Of a DNA stretch of 64,000 nucleotides, positions 52,583 through 60,289 are shown piece after piece. Source of the stretch: Labedella endophytica (lineage in GTDB: Bacteria; Actinomycetota; Actinomycetes; Actinomycetales; Microbacteriaceae). The stretch is from positions 372,001 through 436,000 of the forward strand of contig NZ_RZGZ01000002.1 in assembly GCF_003990045.1 (NCBI RefSeq), written 5' to 3'. The notes beneath the pieces were generated by a model. The model saw only the letters and a list, made by a program, of their open reading frames with translations, was not told where the DNA came from and ran no database searches. Position numbers and translations under genes: made by a program. The stretch's first letter is position 1, and each line of letters begins with the position of its first letter.

Positions 52583-53623
52583 TCACTCGGCGGGGGCGTT
52601 CACGCGCACGAGCATCTTGCCCGTGTTGGCGCCCTTCATCATCTGGAGGAACGCATCGACCGTGTTCTCGATACCGTCGACGATCGTCTCGTCGTAGGCG
52701 ATCTCGCCCGCGGCGAACCAGGCCGTCATCTTCTCCTGGAATTCCGGAGCGAGGTGCAGGTAGGCCGAGAGCGTGAAGCCCTTCAGCGTGAGCCCGCGCG
52801 TGATGATGTTGGCCATGTTGACCGGTCCGGGCACGGTGTCCGTGGTGTTGTAGCCGGCGATCGCACCGCAGAGCGCTGCGCGGCCGCCGTCGTTGAACGC
52901 GTCGAGCGCGGCCTCGAGGTGGTCGCCGCCCACGTTGTCGAAGAACACGTCGATGCCCTCGGGCGCCGCGGCGGCGAGCTGGCCCTTCACATCGCCGTCC
53001 TTGTAGTTGAAGGCCGCGTCGTAGCCGTACTTCTCCGTGAGGAGCGCGACCTTCTCGGCGGATCCGGCCGAGCCGATCACGCGCTTCGCGCCGAGAAGGC
53101 GGGCGATCTGGCCGACGGCTGTGCCGACGGCGCCGGCCGCACCCGAGACGAAGACGGTGTCGCCCTCCTTCAGGCGGGCGATCTCGGTGAGGCCCACGTA
53201 GGCGGTGAGGCCCGTCATGCCGAGGATGTGGAGGCGGAGCGAGAGCGGCAGGCCGGGCACCTCGGGCACGACGCGGAAGGTCGACGCGTCCGCCTGGATC
53301 ACGTCGGTCCAGCCGTGCTGGTGGAGTACGACCGCGCCGACGGGCACGTCATCCGACGCCGACTCGACCACGCGACCGATCGCGCCGCCCGTGATGGTCT
53401 CGCCGATCGCGTACGGGGGGACGTAGCTGCGCACGTCGTTCATGCGACCGCGCATGTACGGATCGACGGAGACGAACTCGTTGCGCACGCGCACCTCACC
53501 GGGGTTCAGGTCGCCGTAGGTGACGGTCGCTGTGCGGAAGTCCGCGGGCGTCGGCCAGCCGGTCGGGCGGGCGTTCAGCTGGATCTGGGTGCTCGTGGAC
53601 GATGTGCTCGTGGTCTCGGTCAT
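52583..53623 (-). CDS. NADP-dependent oxidoreductase (zinc-less MDR, CurA/PTGR-like)
   Basis: A 346-residue medium-chain reductase without zinc ligands. N-terminal VSVDPYMRGRMNDVRSYVPP is typical of the leukotriene/curcumin reductase group, GAAGAVGTAVGQIARLLGAK is the cofactor loop, and FFDNVGGDHLEAALDAF follows. It reduces the double bond of unsaturated carbonyls with NADPH. A divergent TetR gene shares the promoter region with a 10-bp palindrome. Confidence 0.9.
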   Translation of the reverse strand: MTETTSTSSTSTQIQLNARPTGWPTPADFRTATVTYGDLNPGEVRVRNEFVSVDPYMRGRMNDVRSYVPPYAIGETITGGAIGRVVESASDDVPVGAVVLHQHGWTDVIQADASTFRVVPEVPGLPLSLRLHILGMTGLTAYVGLTEIARLKEGDTVFVSGAAGAVGTAVGQIARLLGAKRVIGSAGSAEKVALLTEKYGYDAAFNYKDGDVKGQLAAAAPEGIDVFFDNVGGDHLEAALDAFNDGGRAALCGAIAGYNTTDTVPGPVNMANIITRGLTLKGFTLSAYLHLAPEFQEKMTAWFAAGEIAYDETIVDGIENTVDAFLQMMKGANTGKMLVRVNAPAE

Positions 53624-53652
53624 GTGTCGACTCGCTTTCCTTCGGGTTCTGC

Positions 53653-53670
53653 AACGATCGTTTCAGTATA
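53653..53670. promoter_or_regulatory. AACGATCGTT palindrome with overlapping -10 boxes
   Basis: Perfect palindrome AACGATCGTT at 53653-53662. Next to it, TATACT on the minus strand (53670-53665) and TATAGA on the plus strand (53667-53672) are overlapping -10 boxes for the two divergent genes. A TetR operator is the natural reading. Confidence 0.5.
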
Positions 53671-53696
53671 GACTCGATCCGACGAAGGGCTCGGCC

Positions 53697-54287
53697 ATGG
53701 CACGCACACAGGCGTTCGAACGCGACGACGTCGTGCGTGCCGCCCGCACGGTCTTCTGGCGCACCGGATTCGACGCCGCCTCGATCCCGGAGCTCGAGAC
53801 GGCGACGGGCCTCAACCGTTCGAGCCTCTACAACACGTTCGGTTCGAAGCGCGGATTGTTCGACGTGGCCGTGCAGAGTTATCTCGACGAGGTCGTGCGC
53901 CCCCGCCTGCGGCCGCTGCGCGCCGACAGAGTAGAGCACGAGGCGATCCTCTACTACCTCGACTGCCTGCGCACGGCGTTCGAGAACCTCGACTCGCCGT
54001 CCGCGTCGAACGGTTGCCTCCTCATCAATACGGCGGGCTCCCCCATCGCCCGAGACGAGGAAGTAGCCCGGATCGTGTCCGACTACCGCTCCGAGCTGCG
54101 CGAGGCTATCGGAGCCGGCGTCACGGCCTTCATGGGCGCCCCGCCGTCGCCGGAGTCCGAGCGGCTGTCCGATTCGACCACCGGTCTCGTCGTCGCCGCC
54201 TTCGCCCTCGCGCGCGTGGCACCGGGTGAGGCCTCCCGGCTGCTGCAGACCGCGCGCGAACAGATCACGGCGGTGCGAGCGGCCTGA
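53697..54287 (+). CDS. TetR-family regulator
   Basis: A 196-residue repressor. The helix-turn-helix is in AASIPELETATGLNRSSLYN near 28-47, then FGSKRGLFDVAVQSYLDEVV. It is divergent from the CurA-like oxidoreductase gene and should control it together with itself. Electrophilic compounds are a plausible effector because the target is an enone reductase, by inference. Confidence 0.88.
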   Translation: MARTQAFERDDVVRAARTVFWRTGFDAASIPELETATGLNRSSLYNTFGSKRGLFDVAVQSYLDEVVRPRLRPLRADRVEHEAILYYLDCLRTAFENLDSPSASNGCLLINTAGSPIARDEEVARIVSDYRSELREAIGAGVTAFMGAPPSPESERLSDSTTGLVVAAFALARVAPGEASRLLQTAREQITAVRAA

Positions 54288-54353
54288 CGGCCAGCCCTCC
54301 GGCCGCGGGATCCGCACGCGGAACGAAGAGCCGGGCCGTGGAAGACTCGACGT

Positions 54354-54785
54354 ATGCCGGGTTTCCATCACGTCGAGGTCTGGGTCGCCGACATCGAGCG
54401 AGCGAGTGCGGCGTGGGGCTGGTTGCTCGAGCGGCTCGGCTTCACCCTCGACAACGAATGGTCCGGCGGTCGATCCTGGTCGGCGGGTGGCGCCTACCTC
54501 ACCCTGACGACATCGCCGAACCTCTCGGACGCGCAACACGATCGCCGACGGGCCGGCGTGAACCATCTCGCCTTCCACGGCGGCCCACCCGCTTCGGTCG
54601 ATGCCGTGATGACCGAGGCGCCGACTCACGGGTGGACGCCGCTCTACACGGAGCGCTATCCGCACGCCGGCGGCGTCGAGCACTATGCGGGCTGGCTCGA
54701 GAACATCGACGGCTTCAAGGCCGAACTCGTGGCCGATCGCAACCCTGCTGCAGCCGCGTCAGTCGGCGGAACGCCGCATACGTGA
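54354..54785 (+). CDS. VOC-family (glyoxalase-like) protein
   Basis: A 143-residue single VOC domain: HHVEVWVADIERASAAWGWL near the start and VNHLAFHGGPPASVDAVMTE later, ending with a GFKAELVADRN motif carrying the last glutamate. His5 or His6, the His in NHLAFH and the C-terminal Glu could bind metal. It resembles glyoxalase or bleomycin-resistance-like proteins; substrate unknown. Its 3' end overlaps the convergent membrane-protein gene by 27 bases. Confidence 0.8.
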   Translation: MPGFHHVEVWVADIERASAAWGWLLERLGFTLDNEWSGGRSWSAGGAYLTLTTSPNLSDAQHDRRRAGVNHLAFHGGPPASVDAVMTEAPTHGWTPLYTERYPHAGGVEHYAGWLENIDGFKAELVADRNPAAAASVGGTPHT

Positions 54786-55721
54786 GCGGAGGACGATCTC
54801 GCGCACGCTCGTGCCGACGAGACCGATGACGAGGGCCGCGAGGATCGACGGACCCTGATTCGCCTCGCCGCTCAATGCCATCCGGAACACCTCGAGGCCG
54901 TAGTCGAGCATCTCGGCCGGTCGGCTCGCGAGTATGCGCGTGCCGAGTGCGGCACTCGCCGCCGTGGAGATCGCCGTCCCGATCCAGAGCAGCCCGAGGC
55001 TGAGAACCCACGCGATGGCACGCGCGGCCGGCCGGAGGCCGCACCAGGCGAGCGTCGTACCGACCACGACCGCCGCGAACCACGGGTAGAAGCCGATGAG
55101 CCAGACCTGGGCGGGTGACGCAGTCGCCGACGTTCCGAAGGGGATGATCAGGCCACCGACCCAGCTCGCGATCGGAACACCGATCGCCGCGATCGCCACG
55201 GTCGCGACACCGCGAGGGGCCCGCGCCACGAGCAGGAGGATCACGAGACCCACGACGATCGCGAATGCCGTCCCCGCCGTCAGACCCCCGAGGTAGAAGG
55301 TGGACTCCGTGCGCTCCGCGAGCCCGTCGGAGACCACGACGACGGTCTGGATGAGAGCGACGACCTGGACGAGGGCGACACCCACGACGATCGGCCACAC
55401 ACGGAAGCCATTCCGTCGCCGCAGGAGCCGCGCGACCATCCCCGCGAAGAGCGATCCCACGGCGATGAGGGCGACGATCAGCGTGACCGCGTACTGACTG
55501 AACGGCAGGAGGGCGATCGGCATGCCGCCCTCGGGCGCCGGACCCTCCCAGAGATTCTGCAGCGGGAGCCGCATCCCCGTGATGATCCAGGGCAGGAGGC
55601 CGAGGATCGCACATCCGGCGCCGATTGCGAAGAGGACGAGCGCCCGTGGCGCCGTCGGCTCACCCGTCGACGCTCCGGTCGTCGACGCTCCGGTCGTCGA
55701 CGCCCCTGACGGTGCGATCAC
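54759..55721 (-). CDS. Membrane protein coupled to a sensor kinase
   Basis: A 320-residue protein with about eight membrane segments. I do not recognise the family. The start GTG 55721 overlaps the stop of the sensor-kinase gene by GTGA, so the kinase and the membrane protein are made in fixed order. The N-terminus is a short Thr/Ser/Ala repeat (GASTTGASTTGAST), encoded by a 15-bp tandem repeat. It may be a partner of the kinase, by neighbourhood only. Confidence 0.6.
   Translation of the reverse strand: MIAPSGASTTGASTTGASTGEPTAPRALVLFAIGAGCAILGLLPWIITGMRLPLQNLWEGPAPEGGMPIALLPFSQYAVTLIVALIAVGSLFAGMVARLLRRRNGFRVWPIVVGVALVQVVALIQTVVVVSDGLAERTESTFYLGGLTAGTAFAIVVGLVILLLVARAPRGVATVAIAAIGVPIASWVGGLIIPFGTSATASPAQVWLIGFYPWFAAVVVGTTLAWCGLRPAARAIAWVLSLGLLWIGTAISTAASAALGTRILASRPAEMLDYGLEVFRMALSGEANQGPSILAALVIGLVGTSVREIVLRSRMRRSAD
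55665..55709. repeat. 15-bp tandem repeat, three units, in the membrane-protein gene
   Basis: CGTCGACGCTCCGGT occurs twice exactly (55665-55679, 55680-55694), followed by a partial third unit CGTCGACGCCCCTGA. It encodes an N-terminal five-residue repeat. Confidence 0.8.
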
Positions 55722-56911
55722 CGGGCAGTGGCCGGGTTCGTGCCACGCGGGAGGACGAGCCAGACGCTCGCCCCGCCGAGAGCAGAATCTTCGATTCCCA
55801 TGCTCCCGCCGTGGGCCTGCACGATCCGGCGGCAGGTGGACAGACCGATCCCGAGACCCGCGATCTCGTCTCCCACGGCGCGCTCCATCAACGCGAAGAC
55901 GCGTTCGCGTTCGGAGATCGGCACGCCCGGGCCGTCGTCGTCGACCGAGATCCGCCAACCGGACGAGATCTCCATCGCGGTGATACCGATCTGCGGCGTC
56001 TTCCCCTCGGCCGAGCTGAACTTGAGCGCGTTCGCGACGAGGTTCTGGATGACCGCTCCGAGAAGCGTGCGATCCCCGACCACATCGAGTCGCGCATCGA
56101 CGACGATGCCGGCGCCCGTCTCACGGATGGAGGAGTCCAGGTCCTCGAGCACCGTGCGGACGAGCTCCTCGAGATCGATGTCGACCATCCGCGGCTGCGC
56201 TCCCCCCACACGCGCGAAGTGCAAGAGGTCCGTGATCATGCGCGCCATTCGGTCGGCGGCCGATTCGGCGCGCGCGAGCGACTTCGCCGCCTCGGGAGCG
56301 TTGACCATCTCGGGGCTGTCGCTCGCGAGTTCGAGGAAACCGGAGACCGCCATGAGCGGGTTGCGGAGGTCGTGACTCACCTGGCCGGCGAACTGCGCGA
56401 GCTGCTCATTGGACGTGCCGAGCTCCGCGGTGATGCGTCGCAACTCGAGCACGTCGACCACCTGGTGGGCGAGGATCTTGAGGGCGTCGCTCGTCTCCGG
56501 GTTCAGGTCCTTGGGGTCCTCGTCGAACACGCACAGCGTTCCGATCGCGATTCCGGCGGGCGTGACGAGCGGGCTCGACGCGTAGAAGCGGACATCCGCG
56601 ATCTCACCGGTGACGAACGGGTTGTCGGCGAATCGCTCATCGACCCGTGCGTCCCGCACGGTCACGTGACCCGGGCGCTCGAAGACGCGGGCGCACATCG
56701 AGTCCTCACGGGTACACGAGGCGGGCTCCATGCCAATGGCGGCGACCTGGTGCTGGAACCGGTCGTCGATGATGTTGATGACGGCCTTCGAGACCCCGCA
56801 CAGAGTGGCGGCGAGCTGGACGAGGCTCTGGAGATCGGCCCGTGGCGGCTCGCCGACGAGGTGGTACTCGGCGATCGCGGAGCGTCGCGTGATCTCTTCC
56901 GCTGTCCTCAC
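55718..56911 (-). CDS. GAF-domain sensor histidine kinase (no response regulator adjacent)
   Basis: A 397-residue soluble kinase. Residues 25-155 form a GAF sensor domain; the H-box is QVSHDLRNPL with His180; later NLVANALKFSS (N-box), DDDGPGVP (G1) and GLGIGLS (G2). No membrane segment is visible, so it senses a cytoplasmic or diffusible signal. No response regulator lies beside it. The membrane-protein gene overlaps its stop. Confidence 0.88.
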   Translation of the reverse strand: MRTAEEITRRSAIAEYHLVGEPPRADLQSLVQLAATLCGVSKAVINIIDDRFQHQVAAIGMEPASCTREDSMCARVFERPGHVTVRDARVDERFADNPFVTGEIADVRFYASSPLVTPAGIAIGTLCVFDEDPKDLNPETSDALKILAHQVVDVLELRRITAELGTSNEQLAQFAGQVSHDLRNPLMAVSGFLELASDSPEMVNAPEAAKSLARAESAADRMARMITDLLHFARVGGAQPRMVDIDLEELVRTVLEDLDSSIRETGAGIVVDARLDVVGDRTLLGAVIQNLVANALKFSSAEGKTPQIGITAMEISSGWRISVDDDGPGVPISERERVFALMERAVGDEIAGLGIGLSTCRRIVQAHGGSMGIEDSALGGASVWLVLPRGTNPATAR

Positions 56912-57003
56912 ACGATCCCCCTCGCCGTCGTCGACGTTGGTCGATGTTATCCCGCGCTCGACTCCCGCACAGCGTCCGCCGCACGTTCCTCGTCACGCAT
57001 CGA

Positions 57004-57819
57004 TCACACCGGAGCGCTCCCCCGTCCGCCGCGCGCGACGCGGATGGCGACCGTCGCGAGCACGAGGGCGACGGCGACCACGACGGCCGCGATCGCGACG
57101 GGCTGCGACACGAGCTCGCCCGTGGTCCGCGACACCGCGACCCATGAGAGCCCCCACGCGAGCGAAGCCGTCGGTGACAAGCGACCGCGGCCGTAGAGCG
57201 CGATGACCAGTCCCGCGATCCCCGCGACGACCAGGATGACGATGCCCCACACGTCGGGTTCGAGGCCGAAGCCGTCGAAGCCCGCGGTCTGGAGCCCTGC
57301 CGTGATGTTCGCGGCGGTCGCGATCGAGACCCAGCCGAGGTAGAGGCCCATCGTGCCGTCGAGCACGATCGATTCCACGATCCCCTGCCCGTTCGTGCGA
57401 GTCCGGACCACCCCGACGAACGTGTACAGCAGAGCTGCGAGGAGGATGACGATGACGATGCAGCTGAGCCAGAGCAGCCCGGCCTGCACGCTGAGGATCC
57501 ATGCCGCGTTCAGCAGCAGCGTCACAACGATGGGATAGCCGAGTCGGCGGTTCCGCTCGCTCACGGCAGGCTTCGGGAACAGCTGCCAGATCGTGTAGGC
57601 GATGAGGCCGGTATAGATCACGGACCAGATCGAGAACGCGGGTCCGGCCGGGGCGATGAGCGTCGAGTCGGCCGTGAGCGCCCCACCGACCTGGTCCTGG
57701 ATCGGCGTGCCGATCACCGCACCGGAACCGATGAAGGACCCGATGATCGCAACGACGGCGCTGATGACGACGACGACCTGCCGTGTGCGATCCGAACGGG
57801 TGGGGGTGGTGGCGGCCAT
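57004..57819 (-). CDS. TspO/MBR-like membrane protein
   Basis: A 271-residue membrane protein with about seven hydrophobic segments. PAGPAFSIWSVIYTGLIAYT is the tryptophan-rich-sensory/TspO signature near 56-75, and LLNAAWILSVQAGLLWLSC follows. It is longer than TspO proteins (about 160 residues), so it is the extended variant. It may bind porphyrins or lipids. An AT-rich palindrome lies in its leader. Confidence 0.75.
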   Translation of the reverse strand: MAATTPTRSDRTRQVVVVISAVVAIIGSFIGSGAVIGTPIQDQVGGALTADSTLIAPAGPAFSIWSVIYTGLIAYTIWQLFPKPAVSERNRRLGYPIVVTLLLNAAWILSVQAGLLWLSCIVIVILLAALLYTFVGVVRTRTNGQGIVESIVLDGTMGLYLGWVSIATAANITAGLQTAGFDGFGLEPDVWGIVILVVAGIAGLVIALYGRGRLSPTASLAWGLSWVAVSRTTGELVSQPVAIAAVVVAVALVLATVAIRVARGGRGSAPV

Positions 57820-57844
57820 GATGACTCCTCGCGCTGGCTACTTC

Positions 57845-57859
57845 ACTAAAACAATTAGT
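57845..57859 (-). promoter_or_regulatory. ACTAA-N5-TTAGT palindrome upstream of the TspO-like gene
   Basis: Inverted repeat ACTAAAACAATTAGT in an AT-rich patch 26 bases before the start, in an otherwise GC-rich region. It looks like a MarR/TetR operator or promoter element. No regulator gene is adjacent. Confidence 0.4.
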
Positions 57860-57923
57860 AACTGTAAACCCTAGCGACAGGATTCGCGAGCCGGTCGCGC
57901 ACTCGTCGGTACCACCTCAGGCG

Positions 57924-59633
57924 TCAGCGCCGCCCGGCGAAGACGGCGTGCAGCAGCGGGACGACGGAGCCGATCATGAACACCGTGCCGAGCACAACGT
58001 CGTCCGGGCGGAGCACGGCGCCGGCCACGAGGAGGGCTCCGAACACGAGGGCGGAGAGGACCCGTCGCGCGGAACGCTCCACTCGAGAGAGTCGGCGCTC
58101 GATCTCCGGCGTGGTGACCGCGACCGTTCCGTTCTCGAACCGCGTCACGAGATCGTCGAGCCGCCGGGGCAGACGAAGGGCCAGTGTGGCGGCCTCGACG
58201 GCCTGCTTTGCGACGTCCTGCACGACGTTGCCGCGCTCCTCGCGGATCAGCCGCTGCGCATACGGCTCGACGGAGTCCCAGAGGTTGAACGCCGGGTTGA
58301 GGGAGCTGCACACGCCCGAGGTGAGCGACATCGCGCGGATCACGAGCAGGAAGTTCTCCGGCAGCTGGAACGGGAGCGAACGCACGACGTCGCCGAACTC
58401 CTCCGCGAAGTCGCGGAACTCGCGCGGGTCGACCTCCCGGAGCTCGGCGAAGCCCATGCCGCCGAACCGCGCGAAGAGCTTCGTCATAGCCCGCTCGAGC
58501 TCGGTCGTGTCCGAGGACGGCAGCAGCACGCCGACGTCGCGCGCGGCGTCTACGAGACCGGCTCCGTCGCGCGAGGCCGCGGCGATGAGGAGCTTGCGCA
58601 GGCCTGCCCGGGTGTTCCGGGAGACCTCCCCCATCATGCCGAAGTCGATGAACGTGAGCACCCACGCGCGACCACCCTCCTCGGGCGGCAGTGGCGTGAC
58701 GAAGACGTTCCCCGGGTGGGGGTCTGCGTGAAAGAACCCCGTGCCGAAGAACTGGTCGAACATCACGGAGGCGAACTCGCGCGCGACGTCGTCCGGGTCG
58801 ATGCCGGCCGCGGCGAGGCCGTCGAGGTCCGTGATCTTGATCGCGGTGACGTCTTCGAGCGTGAGCACCCGCCGCGTGGTGCGCTCCCACACGATCGCGG
58901 GGACGCGCACCCGGTCGTCGTCGGCCACGTCGGCGGCGAAACGCTCGGACGACACCGCTTCGTGCAGGTAGTCGATCTCCTCGAGGCTCGTCACCGCGAA
59001 CTCCTCGACGAGCGCGGGGGCATCCACGCGATCGGACACGAGCCTCACATGACTGAGCCACCCGCCTACCTTGCGCAGCGCGGCGAGATCGACCTCGACG
59101 ATCGCGTCGATCCCCGGTCGCTGCACCTTGAGGACGACTTCGTGCAGGCCCGTGTCCTCCGCATCGAGAGGGCCGAGCACGGCGCGGTGCGCCTGCCCGA
59201 GCGACGCTGCGGCCACGGGCACCTCGTCGATCCGCGCGAACGCCTGCTCGAGCGGCACGCCGAGCTCGGCCTCCGCGAGAGCACGGATCTGCGGGAACGG
59301 CACCGCCGGCACCTCGTCCTGCAGTCCCTCGAGCTCTTTGGTGATCTCAGGCGGGAGCACGTCGAGGCGCGACGACATGAACTGTCCGACCTTGATCATC
59401 AGACCGCCGAGGTCGACCGCGAGCACGTGGAAGCGACGCGCGAAGCGCTGCATGCGCCTCGTCCGGGTGCGCTCGGCGATCGACGTGAGCCCGATCCGGG
59501 GAAGGAAGAGCTCGAACCACCACGTGACCGCGAGGTTCCAGGCCGCGAATCGCAGGATGCGGCGATACCGCGCCCGGGTGCTCCCCGTGCGCGGTATCGC
59601 CGATGTCTCGAGGCGCCGAGGCGCAGGTGGCAC
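57924..59633 (-). CDS. ABC1/UbiB (AarF-like) atypical kinase
   Basis: A 569-residue ABC1-family protein. KVGQFMSSRLDVLPPEITKE is the KxGQ motif and N-terminal extension; AAASLGQAHRA is the A-rich loop; DPHPGN and FIDFGMMGE are the catalytic loop and DFG-like metal site. Two hydrophobic segments close to the C-terminus anchor it to the membrane. Relatives support quinone synthesis or lipid metabolism. GTG 59633 starts 3 bases after the PadR gene. Confidence 0.88.
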   Translation of the reverse strand: MPPAPRRLETSAIPRTGSTRARYRRILRFAAWNLAVTWWFELFLPRIGLTSIAERTRTRRMQRFARRFHVLAVDLGGLMIKVGQFMSSRLDVLPPEITKELEGLQDEVPAVPFPQIRALAEAELGVPLEQAFARIDEVPVAAASLGQAHRAVLGPLDAEDTGLHEVVLKVQRPGIDAIVEVDLAALRKVGGWLSHVRLVSDRVDAPALVEEFAVTSLEEIDYLHEAVSSERFAADVADDDRVRVPAIVWERTTRRVLTLEDVTAIKITDLDGLAAAGIDPDDVAREFASVMFDQFFGTGFFHADPHPGNVFVTPLPPEEGGRAWVLTFIDFGMMGEVSRNTRAGLRKLLIAAASRDGAGLVDAARDVGVLLPSSDTTELERAMTKLFARFGGMGFAELREVDPREFRDFAEEFGDVVRSLPFQLPENFLLVIRAMSLTSGVCSSLNPAFNLWDSVEPYAQRLIREERGNVVQDVAKQAVEAATLALRLPRRLDDLVTRFENGTVAVTTPEIERRLSRVERSARRVLSALVFGALLVAGAVLRPDDVVLGTVFMIGSVVPLLHAVFAGRR

Positions 59634-59636
59634 CCC

Positions 59637-60182
59637 TCAGTCCTGAGCGAGGATGGCGTACAACCGGCGACGCGTCTCGTCGAGGGCCGCGACGGCCTGC
59701 TGGACCTGCTCGGGCGAACCCGTGCGGCCCACCTGCGCGGCGGCCCGGGCGAGCTCGACGCCCGCCTTCGGTAGGGCGGCGAAGCCGGGGGCCTCGTCGG
59801 GGTCGGTGTCGTTCCACGGCGCGGACGAGGTGGCGGACTCCGCCTCCACGCGACCGGCCGGGGTCAGCGAGTAGGTCTTGCGACCGTTCGACTCCTCGGC
59901 ACTGATGAGGCCCTCGTCGGCCAGGAGCTGGAGCGTCGGGTACACGGAGCCGGGGCTCGGCTTCCAGCTGCCGCCACTGCGCTCCTCGATCTGCCGGATG
60001 ATCTGGTAGCCGTGCATCGGCTGCTCCGACAGGAGGGCGATCACCGCTGCGCGGACGTCACCGCGGCCCACGCGCGTACCGGCGCTCTTCTCGAAGCGGG
60101 AGCGGAACTCCTCCATCGCCTGCCAGATGCCATCGGGGTTGATGCCGGAGCCGAAGCCGGTGTTCGGGAACGAGCTGGCCAT
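59637..60182 (-). CDS. PadR-family regulator
   Basis: A 181-residue PadR protein. The winged-helix VRAAVIALLSEQPMHGYQII near 44-63, then EERSGGSWKPSPGSVYPTLQ, LADEGLI and YSLTPAG complete the domain. A long C-terminal helix serves dimerisation. ATG 60182 has GAGGAGAAC upstream. It precedes the ABC1 kinase gene in an operon-like pair. Direct repeats in its promoter suggest self-regulation. Confidence 0.9.
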   Translation of the reverse strand: MASSFPNTGFGSGINPDGIWQAMEEFRSRFEKSAGTRVGRGDVRAAVIALLSEQPMHGYQIIRQIEERSGGSWKPSPGSVYPTLQLLADEGLISAEESNGRKTYSLTPAGRVEAESATSSAPWNDTDPDEAPGFAALPKAGVELARAAAQVGRTGSPEQVQQAVAALDETRRRLYAILAQD

Positions 60183-60205
60183 GATGTTCTCCTCAGAACG
60201 ACGTG

Positions 60206-60222
60206 AACGATACTCAACGATA
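60206..60222 (-). promoter_or_regulatory. AACGATA direct repeats at the padR promoter
   Basis: Two copies of AACGATA (60206-60212 and 60216-60222) lie 10 bases apart on the plus strand; the minus strand reads TATCGTT twice, next to TATAT that could be the -10 box. One helical turn spacing suits a regulator bound to one DNA face. Confidence 0.4.
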
Positions 60223-60261
60223 TAGTCCCCTGGCCGTGCGTCGGGTGTGAATCCATCGGGC

Positions 60262-60289
60262 CGACCCCGCGTGCCGGCACCGACCCCGC
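60262..60289. repeat. 10-bp palindrome flanked by direct repeats
   Basis: GTGCCGGCAC (60271-60280) is a perfect palindrome between two copies of CGACCCCGC (60262-60270 and 60281-60289), just after the stop of the permease gene. It may end its transcript; no T-tract is seen. Confidence 0.35.
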
